Of a stretch of DNA of 64,000 bases, positions 50,330 through 57,845 are shown in pieces. Numbering within the stretch: position 1 is the first letter of the stretch; each line of letters opens with the position of its first letter. This stretch comes from Paenibacillus ginsengihumi DSM 21568 (lineage in GTDB: Bacteria; Bacillota; Bacilli; Paenibacillales; NBRC-103111). The notes under the pieces are model-generated. The model worked only from the letters and a program-made list of their open reading frames with translations. It was not told where the DNA came from and ran no database searches. The translations under genes were made by a program, and so were the position numbers. The stretch spans positions 1 to 64,000 of the forward strand of contig NZ_KB905574.1 in assembly GCF_000380965.1 (NCBI RefSeq), written 5' to 3'.

Positions 50330-53300
50330 ATGCATCGCAGCAATGTACTCGAAAGCGTTCGCATCATTGATTATGCTCCCGAATGGGCTCAGGCCATCGC
50401 CGATATGTGGAACCGCAGCCGCGACAGCTGGGGCGGGGACAGCACCGTCGAAAGCGCGGACAACGTCGCCCGCGATCTGGAAAACGCCGGACACCTGCGG
50501 GTGTTTCTCGCCGTGGACGGGGAAGAGGTCGTCGGCTTCTGCAGCTTCTCCCATTACCGGCACGACGAAGGCGCCTTGTATGTGCCGCTGCTGAACGTGA
50601 GGCCGGATTATCACGGACGCAAGATCGGAAAGGCGCTCATTCTCAAAGCGGTGGAGACGACCGTTGCACTCGGCTGGCCGCGGCTCGACCTGTTCACCTG
50701 GGCCGGCAATACGAAAGCGGTGCCGATGTACAAGAAATGCGGCTTTTTCTGGGAAAAGAAGGACGATTCCGTCCACCTGATGAATTTCATACCTTCTGTG
50801 CTGCAGACCGAGGCGCTCGAGCCTTATTTGGCGCAGTTCGATTGGTATGCCGACAGCTGCCGCAGCCTTGACATCGCGCCGGACGGCCGCTCCGAGAACG
50901 GCTTCGATTATTTCGAATACCGTTGGCAGCGCGAGGGCGCATCGCTCAGGCTGGAATACGAGAAGACAGGCAGAGGGCTGCGGTTGATCGAGACGGACGA
51001 TTATTCGATTCATACCGAGATTGAAGGGCACGGGCTCGTGTTCGGCCGCCGTTATCCGGTCCGTTACGTGATCCGCAACAAATCCGGCAAACCGCTGGAA
51101 TGCACGATTCGGGGGCGCGACGACAAAAATATCCGCTTCGGGCTGGAGCGCACCGTGCAGGTGCGGGATGAGGTGACGGTCGAAGGGGAATTCGCGCTGG
51201 ACCCGGTGCTGGAGGAGCAGAACGAGTGGAAGACGCATCCCGCCGTGACATCGGAATGGACGATTAACGGGAGGAAGGCGGAGTTGCGCACCGGCATCGC
51301 TCCGAAGTTTCCCGCCAAGGTGAAGCTGGAGACGAAGAGGGAGGAGCAGTTTCTCGGCGCGGAGGAGGAAGCTTTCCTCACATTCGAGAATAATTACAAG
51401 GTGCCGGCAGCTTTCGAATTTACGCTTCCGCCGTCCGGCTTCGTCGATTTCGGTCTCTCCCGCGTCTCGGTCCGCGTGCCGGCGCTCGGCAGGGCGACGG
51501 TGCGGCTGCCTTACACGCTTCGCGATTTCGGGTTATACTCGGAGGAAGTGGAGATGAAGGCGCTGCCCGAGGGCGGCGAACCGCTCGTCTTCGTCCGCAG
51601 GCTGCACGGCTTGTTCCAGGGCAGCAGCGGCCGCTTCGGCGGGGATGCGGTCGACAACTGGGTTGCGGTGAACGGCCCGTACAAGATCGTGCTGAACAAG
51701 ACGAGCAACACGGTGTGGGCGTCCCGTCTGATGCACGACCTGTATACGGAGTGGACTTTTCCGAAGCTCGGCAAGCCGTATTCCCTGGAGTTTTCGAAGA
51801 AAAAGGCGGAGACGGTCGAGGTGTATGAGGACGGCGAGGCGATGGCGCTGAAGGCGGTATACCGGTCTGACGATTTTCCCGGCTATACCGTGACGGTGCT
51901 GGTCCGGCTCCAGGCAAGCGGCATCGTGCGTCACGAGTGCGAGGTGACGAACGAATCCGGCGAGCCGGGGCGCGGCGATTTGCATCTGATCACAGGCTTC
52001 TATCATGATTCCAGGAGGCTGGTGCTTCCTTACGACGGCAGCTACTTCGATCTTGAGGAGCTACCGACCAACTTTGACGAATGGGACATCGGGCGCATCT
52101 CCGAAAACTGGCTGTTCAGCCGCGGCAAGCGGCTGGCGAGCGGCTTTTGCTGGCATCCGGACGCGAAGCTCGTGCAGTCCGAATGGCATCTCGGCATCGA
52201 GCATTCGCTCGGCCGGCTGGCCGCAGGGGCAAGCTTCCGCACAGAGCCGACGCTGCTTGCCATCGGCACGTTTACGGACTGGTGGGACTTTCGCAGCTAC
52301 GCGCAAAAGCGAAGGGAGCCGCTGCGGCCACTGCTTAAGGAGGATGTCGAGCTTCAGGCGGCCTGCGGCCATCCGTTCGTGCTTCCGGACGCGCGGCTTG
52401 CGGTGCGGCAGCACCGGAACCAGCCGCTGGACGGAGAGCTGACGCTGTCTTCGCCGGACGGGTCGTTCGAAGAGGTCCGGGCCTCGTTCCGTCAGGAGGA
52501 CGATATCCGCGCCGCGGAGTTCCCGGTCGGGCCGCTGAAGCCGGGGACGATCGTGCCGGTGCGGATGCAGCTGGAGACGACGGCGCACCGTCTGGAACGG
52601 CGCACCGCCCTCATCCCGCTGTCGGACGAACCGGTGCGGAGCGAACGGGAGGCGGACGGGGAACTGTACCGCTGCACGAACGGCGTGCTGACGATTGCCG
52701 CGTCGCCTGCGTTCGGCGCAGGTCTCCATTCGCTCGTATACGAGGGCGAGGAATGGCTTGACAGCTCCTACCCGCAGCCGGGCCCCCGTTCGTGGTGGAA
52801 TCCGTGGCACGGCGGCATTTCGGCGGCGGTGCAGGGACTGTCCGCGCTGTCGCAGCAGGAGGAAGAGCGCTGCGCCGAGTTTGCCGCTCTGACCGACAAC
52901 CTGGGCAACGAATGGCGCGGCATCGCCCTGCATACCCGGGTGCGGAAGCACGAGAAAAACCGCGGCATCGCGTTCACCCTGTTCGCGCTATTGCTGCCGG
53001 GCGCTCCGGTGCTCTGCTGCGTAACCCGCCTGACGAATCGGAGCGGACTGTCTTTTCACCGTTTCCGGAGCACGATCCAAAGCTTCTTCCTCCCCGGCCC
53101 GGCGCTTGACGCAGGATGGATCGAGACGAGCGGCGGCATCCGGTACCGCTGCGGCCAAAGCAGCTGCGATGCGCCGGCGGAAGGCGTGACCCGCTTCGGC
53201 TCCGACCGCCGTCAGGCGGTGCTGCACGCGGTCAACCGCCATCCGGGCTCGGAAGCGGGCTTCTATACCAACAATCTGCTCATCCAGCACGAATGCGCGG

Positions 53301-53425
53301 AGCGCTTGCCGCTGGCGGACGGAGATACGGCATGGGCGTCGCCGGTCTTCTTCGCCTTTGCCCATGCCCCTTTAACGTACAAGGAACTGCGCGGCCTGGC
53401 GGACATCCGCTTTGCCAATTCGTAA
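50330..53425 (+). CDS. GNAT acetyltransferase fused to a very large unrecognised domain
   Basis: A 1031-residue protein. Residues 8-155 are a clear GNAT domain: V-V-G-F-C-S-F-S, L-N-V-R-P-D-Y-H-G-R-K-I-G-K-A-L (acetyl-CoA loop) and N-T-K-A-V-P-M-Y-K-K-C-G-F. The remaining ~850 residues match no enzyme motif that I know. They read as successive beta-sandwich domains: about 170-440, then a middle part with W-V-A-V-N-G-P-Y-K-I-V-L and F-T-D-W-W-D-F-R, and a C-terminal part with W-W-N-P-W-H-G-G-I. The many Trp/Tyr and the W-N-P-W-H segment suggest carbohydrate binding, perhaps a galactose-mutarotase-like fold, but this is inference. AAAGAGGGTG precedes ATG 50330. No signal peptide. Confidence 0.75.
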   Translation: MHRSNVLESVRIIDYAPEWAQAIADMWNRSRDSWGGDSTVESADNVARDLENAGHLRVFLAVDGEEVVGFCSFSHYRHDEGALYVPLLNVRPDYHGRKIGKALILKAVETTVALGWPRLDLFTWAGNTKAVPMYKKCGFFWEKKDDSVHLMNFIPSVLQTEALEPYLAQFDWYADSCRSLDIAPDGRSENGFDYFEYRWQREGASLRLEYEKTGRGLRLIETDDYSIHTEIEGHGLVFGRRYPVRYVIRNKSGKPLECTIRGRDDKNIRFGLERTVQVRDEVTVEGEFALDPVLEEQNEWKTHPAVTSEWTINGRKAELRTGIAPKFPAKVKLETKREEQFLGAEEEAFLTFENNYKVPAAFEFTLPPSGFVDFGLSRVSVRVPALGRATVRLPYTLRDFGLYSEEVEMKALPEGGEPLVFVRRLHGLFQGSSGRFGGDAVDNWVAVNGPYKIVLNKTSNTVWASRLMHDLYTEWTFPKLGKPYSLEFSKKKAETVEVYEDGEAMALKAVYRSDDFPGYTVTVLVRLQASGIVRHECEVTNESGEPGRGDLHLITGFYHDSRRLVLPYDGSYFDLEELPTNFDEWDIGRISENWLFSRGKRLASGFCWHPDAKLVQSEWHLGIEHSLGRLAAGASFRTEPTLLAIGTFTDWWDFRSYAQKRREPLRPLLKEDVELQAACGHPFVLPDARLAVRQHRNQPLDGELTLSSPDGSFEEVRASFRQEDDIRAAEFPVGPLKPGTIVPVRMQLETTAHRLERRTALIPLSDEPVRSEREADGELYRCTNGVLTIAASPAFGAGLHSLVYEGEEWLDSSYPQPGPRSWWNPWHGGISAAVQGLSALSQQEEERCAEFAALTDNLGNEWRGIALHTRVRKHEKNRGIAFTLFALLLPGAPVLCCVTRLTNRSGLSFHRFRSTIQSFFLPGPALDAGWIETSGGIRYRCGQSSCDAPAEGVTRFGSDRRQAVLHAVNRHPGSEAGFYTNNLLIQHECAERLPLADGDTAWASPVFFAFAHAPLTYKELRGLADIRFANS

Positions 53426-53444
53426 GCGACAACAGGAGGGCATC

Positions 53445-54326
53445 ATGCCGATTATCGATATTCATATTCATCTTTCGAGCATCGAGAGCTTCCGCCATAC
53501 GGCGCGGGAGCTCTCGGGCGTGGACTATACCGAGCTCGGGCTGCGGCGCGAATTCGAGCGCTGCGGCGTCGTGCTGGGCGTCGGCATGGGCGTCGAGGAG
53601 ACGTCCCCCGGCGCTTTTCCCGACATCAAGGCGGCGAATCCGATGAGGCTCGATCTGTCCGATCCGCTTCCGCCGTTTCTGATGGAATGCGTCGGCATCA
53701 ACCCGGTTCGTCTCGCTTCGCCCGAAGGCCGAAAGGAGCTGGAGCGCATTGAAGAGCGGCTGGCCTCCGACGAGGTCGCGGGGATCAAGCTGTATGCCGG
53801 GTATTATCATTATTTCGTCACGGACGAGGTGTACGCGCCGGTCTATGAGCTGGCCCGGCAGTTCGATGTGCCGGTCGTCATACATACCGGGGATACTTAT
53901 TCCATGAACGGCCTGCTGAAATATTCCCATCCGCTGACGGTCGACGAGCTGGCTTATCGTTACAGGGACGTCCGCTTTATGCTCTGCCATTTGGGCGACC
54001 CGTGGGTGATGGACGCCGCCGAGGTCGTGGCCAAAAACCCGAACGTGTACGCCGATTTGTCCGGTCTGGTCGTCGGCAACCGGCCGCATTTCGAGCGGTT
54101 TATGAACGAGCCGCTGTTCATGGATCACTTCCGGCGGGCGCTCGTCTATGCGGACCGTTACGACAAAATGCTGTTCGGCACCGACTGGCCGCTCGCCCCG
54201 ATCGACGTCTATATCGATTTTGTCCGGCGGCTCGTTCCCGAGCAGCATCATGACGACGTGTTTTACCGCAATGCGCTGCGGGTTTTTCCGAGAGTGGAGG
54301 AGCGGCTCGCCCGCCTGGGGCAATGA
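53445..54326 (+). CDS. Amidohydrolase family (TIM-barrel, PF04909-like) protein
   Basis: A 293-residue metal-dependent hydrolase or decarboxylase. It begins I-I-D-I-H-I-H with His7 and His9 as the first metal ligands, followed by Lys in G-I-K-L-Y-A-G, His in V-V-I-H-T-G-D, His in M-L-C-H-L-G and Asp in G-T-D-W-P. The order and spacing fit amidohydrolase-2. It starts 19 bases after the GNAT fusion with CAGGAGGG before ATG 53445, so it is co-transcribed. The substrate is unknown; in this context a sugar lactone or N-acyl group is possible but unproven. Confidence 0.87.
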   Translation: MPIIDIHIHLSSIESFRHTARELSGVDYTELGLRREFERCGVVLGVGMGVEETSPGAFPDIKAANPMRLDLSDPLPPFLMECVGINPVRLASPEGRKELERIEERLASDEVAGIKLYAGYYHYFVTDEVYAPVYELARQFDVPVVIHTGDTYSMNGLLKYSHPLTVDELAYRYRDVRFMLCHLGDPWVMDAAEVVAKNPNVYADLSGLVVGNRPHFERFMNEPLFMDHFRRALVYADRYDKMLFGTDWPLAPIDVYIDFVRRLVPEQHHDDVFYRNALRVFPRVEERLARLGQ

Positions 54327-54558
54327 CGGCGACTTGCGCTTAGCGCTTAACGGGCTTGCCGGAAGTGCAGGAACACCCGCGCGAATATGGCGATGGCTTG
54401 TGCGATCCGGCTGCAGGCTGATGGAAATTCCCGCATGGGCAGCAGTCAAGAGAGGGGATGGGCTTGATGCGGCAACACCTTTGGAACCAAACAAGCGCTC
54501 GGAGCGGCGCGATTGCGGCTGAAGGAATCGCTCCGGCACAGAGGCGGGGGGAGCGTTC

Positions 54559-55587
54559 ATGAAGATCGGCGAAGCGCGCCAGGCAGCGGCGGACTGGGTT
54601 CATAAGTACGCCGGCCGGGAGGAATGGTTCGTCGGAGCCTATTTCAGCGGCTCGACGGTAGGGCGACCTGACGGGGAGGAGCTGTCATCCGCTTCCGATA
54701 TCGACGTCGTTGTCGTGATTTCCCACGACGAGGCGCCGATGAAGCCGGGGAAATTCATATACCGGGACGCTCTGCTGGAAGTCACGTATTTGTCCCGCAG
54801 CGAGCTATCCTCACCTGAGGCGGTGCTTGCTTCCTACCACCTGGCGGGCAGCTTCCGCACGGATACGATCATCGCCGATCCGACGGGGCAGCTGCGCGAG
54901 CTGCAGCGCGAGGTGTCGCGCTGCTTCGCCGAGCGAAAGTGGGTGCGCCGCCGCAGCGAGCATGTTCTGCAGAAGATCGAGCACGGTCTGCGCAGCCTCG
55001 ACGAGACCGCGCCGCTGCACGACCAGGCGACGGCCTGGCTGTTTCCGACCGGCGTCATGGCGCACGCGCCGCTCGTCGCCGCGCTGCGCAATCCGACGGT
55101 GCGGCTCCGCTATCTGGCCGCGCGCGGCGTGCTGGAGGAATTTGGCTTCGCCGACCGGTACGGCGAGCTGCTGGAGCTGCTCGGCTGCGCCGGGATGACG
55201 CCGCAGCGCGTCCGGCATCATGTGGACGCGCTCGCCCGCACGTTCGATGCGGCGGCCAGAGCGGCCAGAACGCCGTTCTTCTTCAGCACGGACATTACGC
55301 CGGCCGCCCGGCCGATCGTCATCGACGGCAGCATCCAGCTGATCCGGGCCGGCAACCACCGCGAAGCAGTATTCTGGATCGCGGCCACCTTCGCCCGCTG
55401 CCATAAAATATTGGCCGCCGACGCTCTGCCGCAGGCGAAGGAGGCGCTCGTCCCGGCGTTCGAGGAGTTGCTTGCGGACCTGGGCGCCGCGACCGCCGAA
55501 GCCCGCCGCCGCCGCGCCGGGGAGGCGCTTCGGTATTTGCCCAGGCTCCGCGAGACCGCCGAGGCGATCGCGAGCGCTCGTCCTTGA
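54559..55587 (+). CDS. Nucleotidyltransferase (Pol beta superfamily) domain protein
   Basis: A 342-residue protein whose N-terminal domain has the nucleotidyltransferase signature Y-F-S-G-S-T-V-G-R (Gly31-Ser32) and S-D-I-D-V-V-V-V with the metal-binding Asp47 and Asp49. A third acidic residue is probably the Glu in L-L-E-V-T-Y. The remaining ~240 residues are helical and resemble the accessory domains of streptomycin- or kanamycin-type nucleotidyltransferases, though no antibiotic specificity can be assigned. It follows the amidohydrolase by 232 bases without a gene between. GGGGGGAG lies before ATG 54559. Confidence 0.8.
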   Translation: MKIGEARQAAADWVHKYAGREEWFVGAYFSGSTVGRPDGEELSSASDIDVVVVISHDEAPMKPGKFIYRDALLEVTYLSRSELSSPEAVLASYHLAGSFRTDTIIADPTGQLRELQREVSRCFAERKWVRRRSEHVLQKIEHGLRSLDETAPLHDQATAWLFPTGVMAHAPLVAALRNPTVRLRYLAARGVLEEFGFADRYGELLELLGCAGMTPQRVRHHVDALARTFDAAARAARTPFFFSTDITPAARPIVIDGSIQLIRAGNHREAVFWIAATFARCHKILAADALPQAKEALVPAFEELLADLGAATAEARRRRAGEALRYLPRLRETAEAIASARP

Positions 55588-55849
55588 AACGGCGCCGATT
55601 AGGCAGAGCCGCGACTCCCGGTTCGCCGCATGAGTAGATGGAAGCGGATGGGATTCCCCCCTGAACCTCAGAGCGGCAACGCGCTGTTCGAGTCGGCGGA
55701 GGAGGAAGGGCCGCTCCGCAAGCGGCTCGATTGGCAAGCGGCGAACCGCTTCGCATATCGCGCTTGGCCCCTTCATAGGATGTAGGTGCGAATGAATCGG
55801 CACAGCGCGCAAGCGACGATTTCGCTGCCGAATGGAAGGGGAGAGAGCC

Positions 55850-56749
55850 ATGCACTTCGACTGCGCCATTATCGGGGGAGGCCCGGCCGGGCTGAATGCG
55901 GCGCTTATGCTCGGCAGAGCGCGGCGGAGCGTGCTTCTGATCGACGGCAACCGGCCGCGCCATGCCGCAGCGCATGCCTCTCACGGCTTTTTGACGCGGG
56001 ACGGCGTCAAGCCGTCCGAGCTGCGCCGGATCGCGCACGAGGAATTGGCGCGTTATCCGTCGATTCGCCGGTGCGAGCGCGAGGCTGCGGATGTGGAGAA
56101 AACGGCCGGCGGCTTTCGGATTCATACCGTGCAGGGCGACCGCTTTGAAGCGCGCAAGCTGATCATCGCCACCGGACTGAAGGAATCGTTCCCGGCTATC
56201 GAGGGCTTTCGCGATTTTTACGGGCAAAGCCTGTTCAGCTGCCCGCACTGCCACGGCTGGGAGCTTCGGGACAAGCCGCTGGCGCTCGTGTCGGAGCAGC
56301 CGAGCGTGTTCCGCACGGCGATGCTGATTCGCAGCTGGAGCCGGGATTTGGTCGTGTGCACGAACGGGCGTGCCTTGCTGACCGCGGAGCAGCTGGAACG
56401 GCTGCGCCGGCACGGCATTCGCGTCGCGCTCAGTCCGATTGCCGCTTTTTACGGCCGCGAAGGCCACCTGGAAGGCATCCGCTTCCGGGACAGCACAACG
56501 ATTTTCAGGGAAGGGGGCTTCGTGACGCCGCAGCTTTCCCAGCGATCGGCGTTCGGCGCCAAGCTGGGCTGCGCCTTCAACAAGATGGGCGGCATCGCGA
56601 CAGACGATTACGGCCGCACGAGCGTAGGCGGCGTATACGCCGCCGGGGACGCGACCAGCGTGGCGCCGTCGCAGCTGGTCATTGCCGCAGCCGAAGGAAG
56701 CCGGGCGGCCATCGGAGTTCATATGGATTTGGCCGCAGAAATGTACTGA
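55850..56749 (+). CDS. Thioredoxin-reductase-like FAD/NAD(P) oxidoreductase
   Basis: A 299-residue flavoprotein of the TrxB class. It has the FAD loop I-I-G-G-G-P-A-G-L-N-A-A (residues 8-19), an A-T-G-L segment, the redox pair in S-C-P-H-C-H-G (about Cys132 and Cys135) and the terminal FAD motif V-Y-A-A-G-D-A-T-S (about 265-273). The usual NAD(P)-binding G-x-G-x-x-(G/A) in the second Rossmann unit is not evident (S-E-Q-P-S-V-F-R), so it may not use NADPH directly or may be a diverged homologue. AGGGGAGAG precedes ATG 55850. The 260 bases before it hold no gene. Confidence 0.85.
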   Translation: MHFDCAIIGGGPAGLNAALMLGRARRSVLLIDGNRPRHAAAHASHGFLTRDGVKPSELRRIAHEELARYPSIRRCEREAADVEKTAGGFRIHTVQGDRFEARKLIIATGLKESFPAIEGFRDFYGQSLFSCPHCHGWELRDKPLALVSEQPSVFRTAMLIRSWSRDLVVCTNGRALLTAEQLERLRRHGIRVALSPIAAFYGREGHLEGIRFRDSTTIFREGGFVTPQLSQRSAFGAKLGCAFNKMGGIATDDYGRTSVGGVYAAGDATSVAPSQLVIAAAEGSRAAIGVHMDLAAEMY

Positions 56750-56845
56750 CCGCCATGCCAGACCGGTGGCGACCGGGTGGCAGAAACGGGATACCGCTTG
56801 TTTTCTCGGCTCGCTTCCGGTACGATGGAATTCGTAAGGGATCAC

Positions 56846-57041
56846 CTTTCTGTACCAAGAAAAACAACCGCTGAATCGCGGTCGCTCATCCTTGAATGGG
56901 CGTCGATAGACGTTTTTCTTATCGTTACAGAAAGTCTAACTTCGCTAAAGGCAAGCGAAGTGCGACTTTCTGTACCAAGAAAAACAACCGCTGAATCGCG
57001 GTCGCTCATCCTTGAATGGGCGTCGATAGACGTTTTTCTTA
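56846..57041 (+). repeat. Tandem pair of AAGAAAAAC...GTTTTTCTT elements
   Basis: Two identical copies (56857-56920 and 56977-57040) lie exactly 120 bases apart and share flanks from CTTTCTGTACC onward. Each has ends AAGAAAAAC / GTTTTTCTT, an internal ACCGC-TGAAT-GCGGT hairpin and a CGTC-GATA-GACG hairpin. The spacer carries ACTTCGCT / AGCGAAGT and ACAGAAAGTC / GACTTTCTGT inverted repeats. They sit between the reductase and the TVP38 gene. Confidence 0.8.
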
Positions 57042-57156
57042 ATCATTGGATGAGGATCGTCAGCACATGGTTAGCAACCGAAGGAGACGGCCAGGTGACG
57101 AGGCTGCGTTCGTCGTCAGCGGTGTCTACATATTAGGAAGCGGGCGAAAACGAAAC

Positions 57157-57798
57157 ATGGGGTTAACCGATTGGATTGCGAATTTGAATGAAGCGCAGCT
57201 GCTCGAGCTGCTGGAGCGATTTCGGTCGTTCGGACCGCTGCCGGGCATCGCGCTCACGTTTATGAAATCGTTCGTTCCGCCGCTGCCCACGCTGCTCATC
57301 GTCAGCGTGAACGCGGTCGTATACGGGTTATGGCTCGGATTTCTCTACTCGTGGCTCGGCATGATTGGCGGCTGCATGGTGACGTTCCTGCTCGTGCGCA
57401 AAATCGCCGGGCACCGGCTGCTGCAGCACTGGGCCGGCAAGCCCAAGGTGCGCAAGGGCATGAGGTGGGTGCAGCGCAATGGATTCAGCTACGTCTTTCT
57501 GCTCAGCCTGTTTCCCGTCGGGCCGTTCGTCGTCATCAACGTTGCCGCCGCGCTGGCAGGGATGCGGTTTCGCACCTTCGCGCTCGCCGTCTCTGCAGGG
57601 AAAGCCGTTATGGTGTTCACGGTCTCGTATATCGGCTACGACCTTTCCCGCTATGCGGAGGACCCTTGGCGGCTGCTGTATGTCGCCTTGTTCCTGGCGG
57701 GCTCGCTGTATGTCAGCCGCCGCATCGAGGCAAGATTCAGCAAAACCTCTGCCGAAGCCGAAGCGGCCCGCGCAAGCGAACACAGCCGGGCCGAATAA
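57157..57798 (+). CDS. TVP38/TMEM64 (VTT/DedA-like) membrane protein
   Basis: A 213-residue integral membrane protein with about five hydrophobic segments. The conserved core of the VTT domain is present: F-x-x-S-F-V-P-P-L-P-T, then G-M-I-G-G-C-M-V-T-F-L-L-V-R-K, and R-N-G-F-S-Y-V-F-L-L-S-L-F-P-V-G-P. Proteins of this family are thought to act as lipid scramblases or small-solute transporters. ATG 57157 is the likely start, although the ribosome site is weak; the frame is open from 57046 through repeat DNA. Confidence 0.83.
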   Translation: MGLTDWIANLNEAQLLELLERFRSFGPLPGIALTFMKSFVPPLPTLLIVSVNAVVYGLWLGFLYSWLGMIGGCMVTFLLVRKIAGHRLLQHWAGKPKVRKGMRWVQRNGFSYVFLLSLFPVGPFVVINVAAALAGMRFRTFALAVSAGKAVMVFTVSYIGYDLSRYAEDPWRLLYVALFLAGSLYVSRRIEARFSKTSAEAEAARASEHSRAE

Positions 57799-57845
57799 GC
57801 CCTGGACCGCCGTATTCATGCGAAAGTCCAGGGCTTAACTGTTTT
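57797..57845 (+). terminator. Terminator after the TVP38 gene
   Basis: AAGCCCTGGAC (57797-57807) pairs perfectly with GTCCAGGGCTT (57826-57836), an 11-bp stem, then AACTGTTTTT. It separates this gene from the convergent helicase. Confidence 0.78.

Noticed and set aside
55319-56845. 508-codon minus-strand frame opposite the nucleotidyltransferase and reductase genes
   Set aside because: The opposite strand has two well-supported enzymes with start sites; this frame spans their intergenic region and has no motif.
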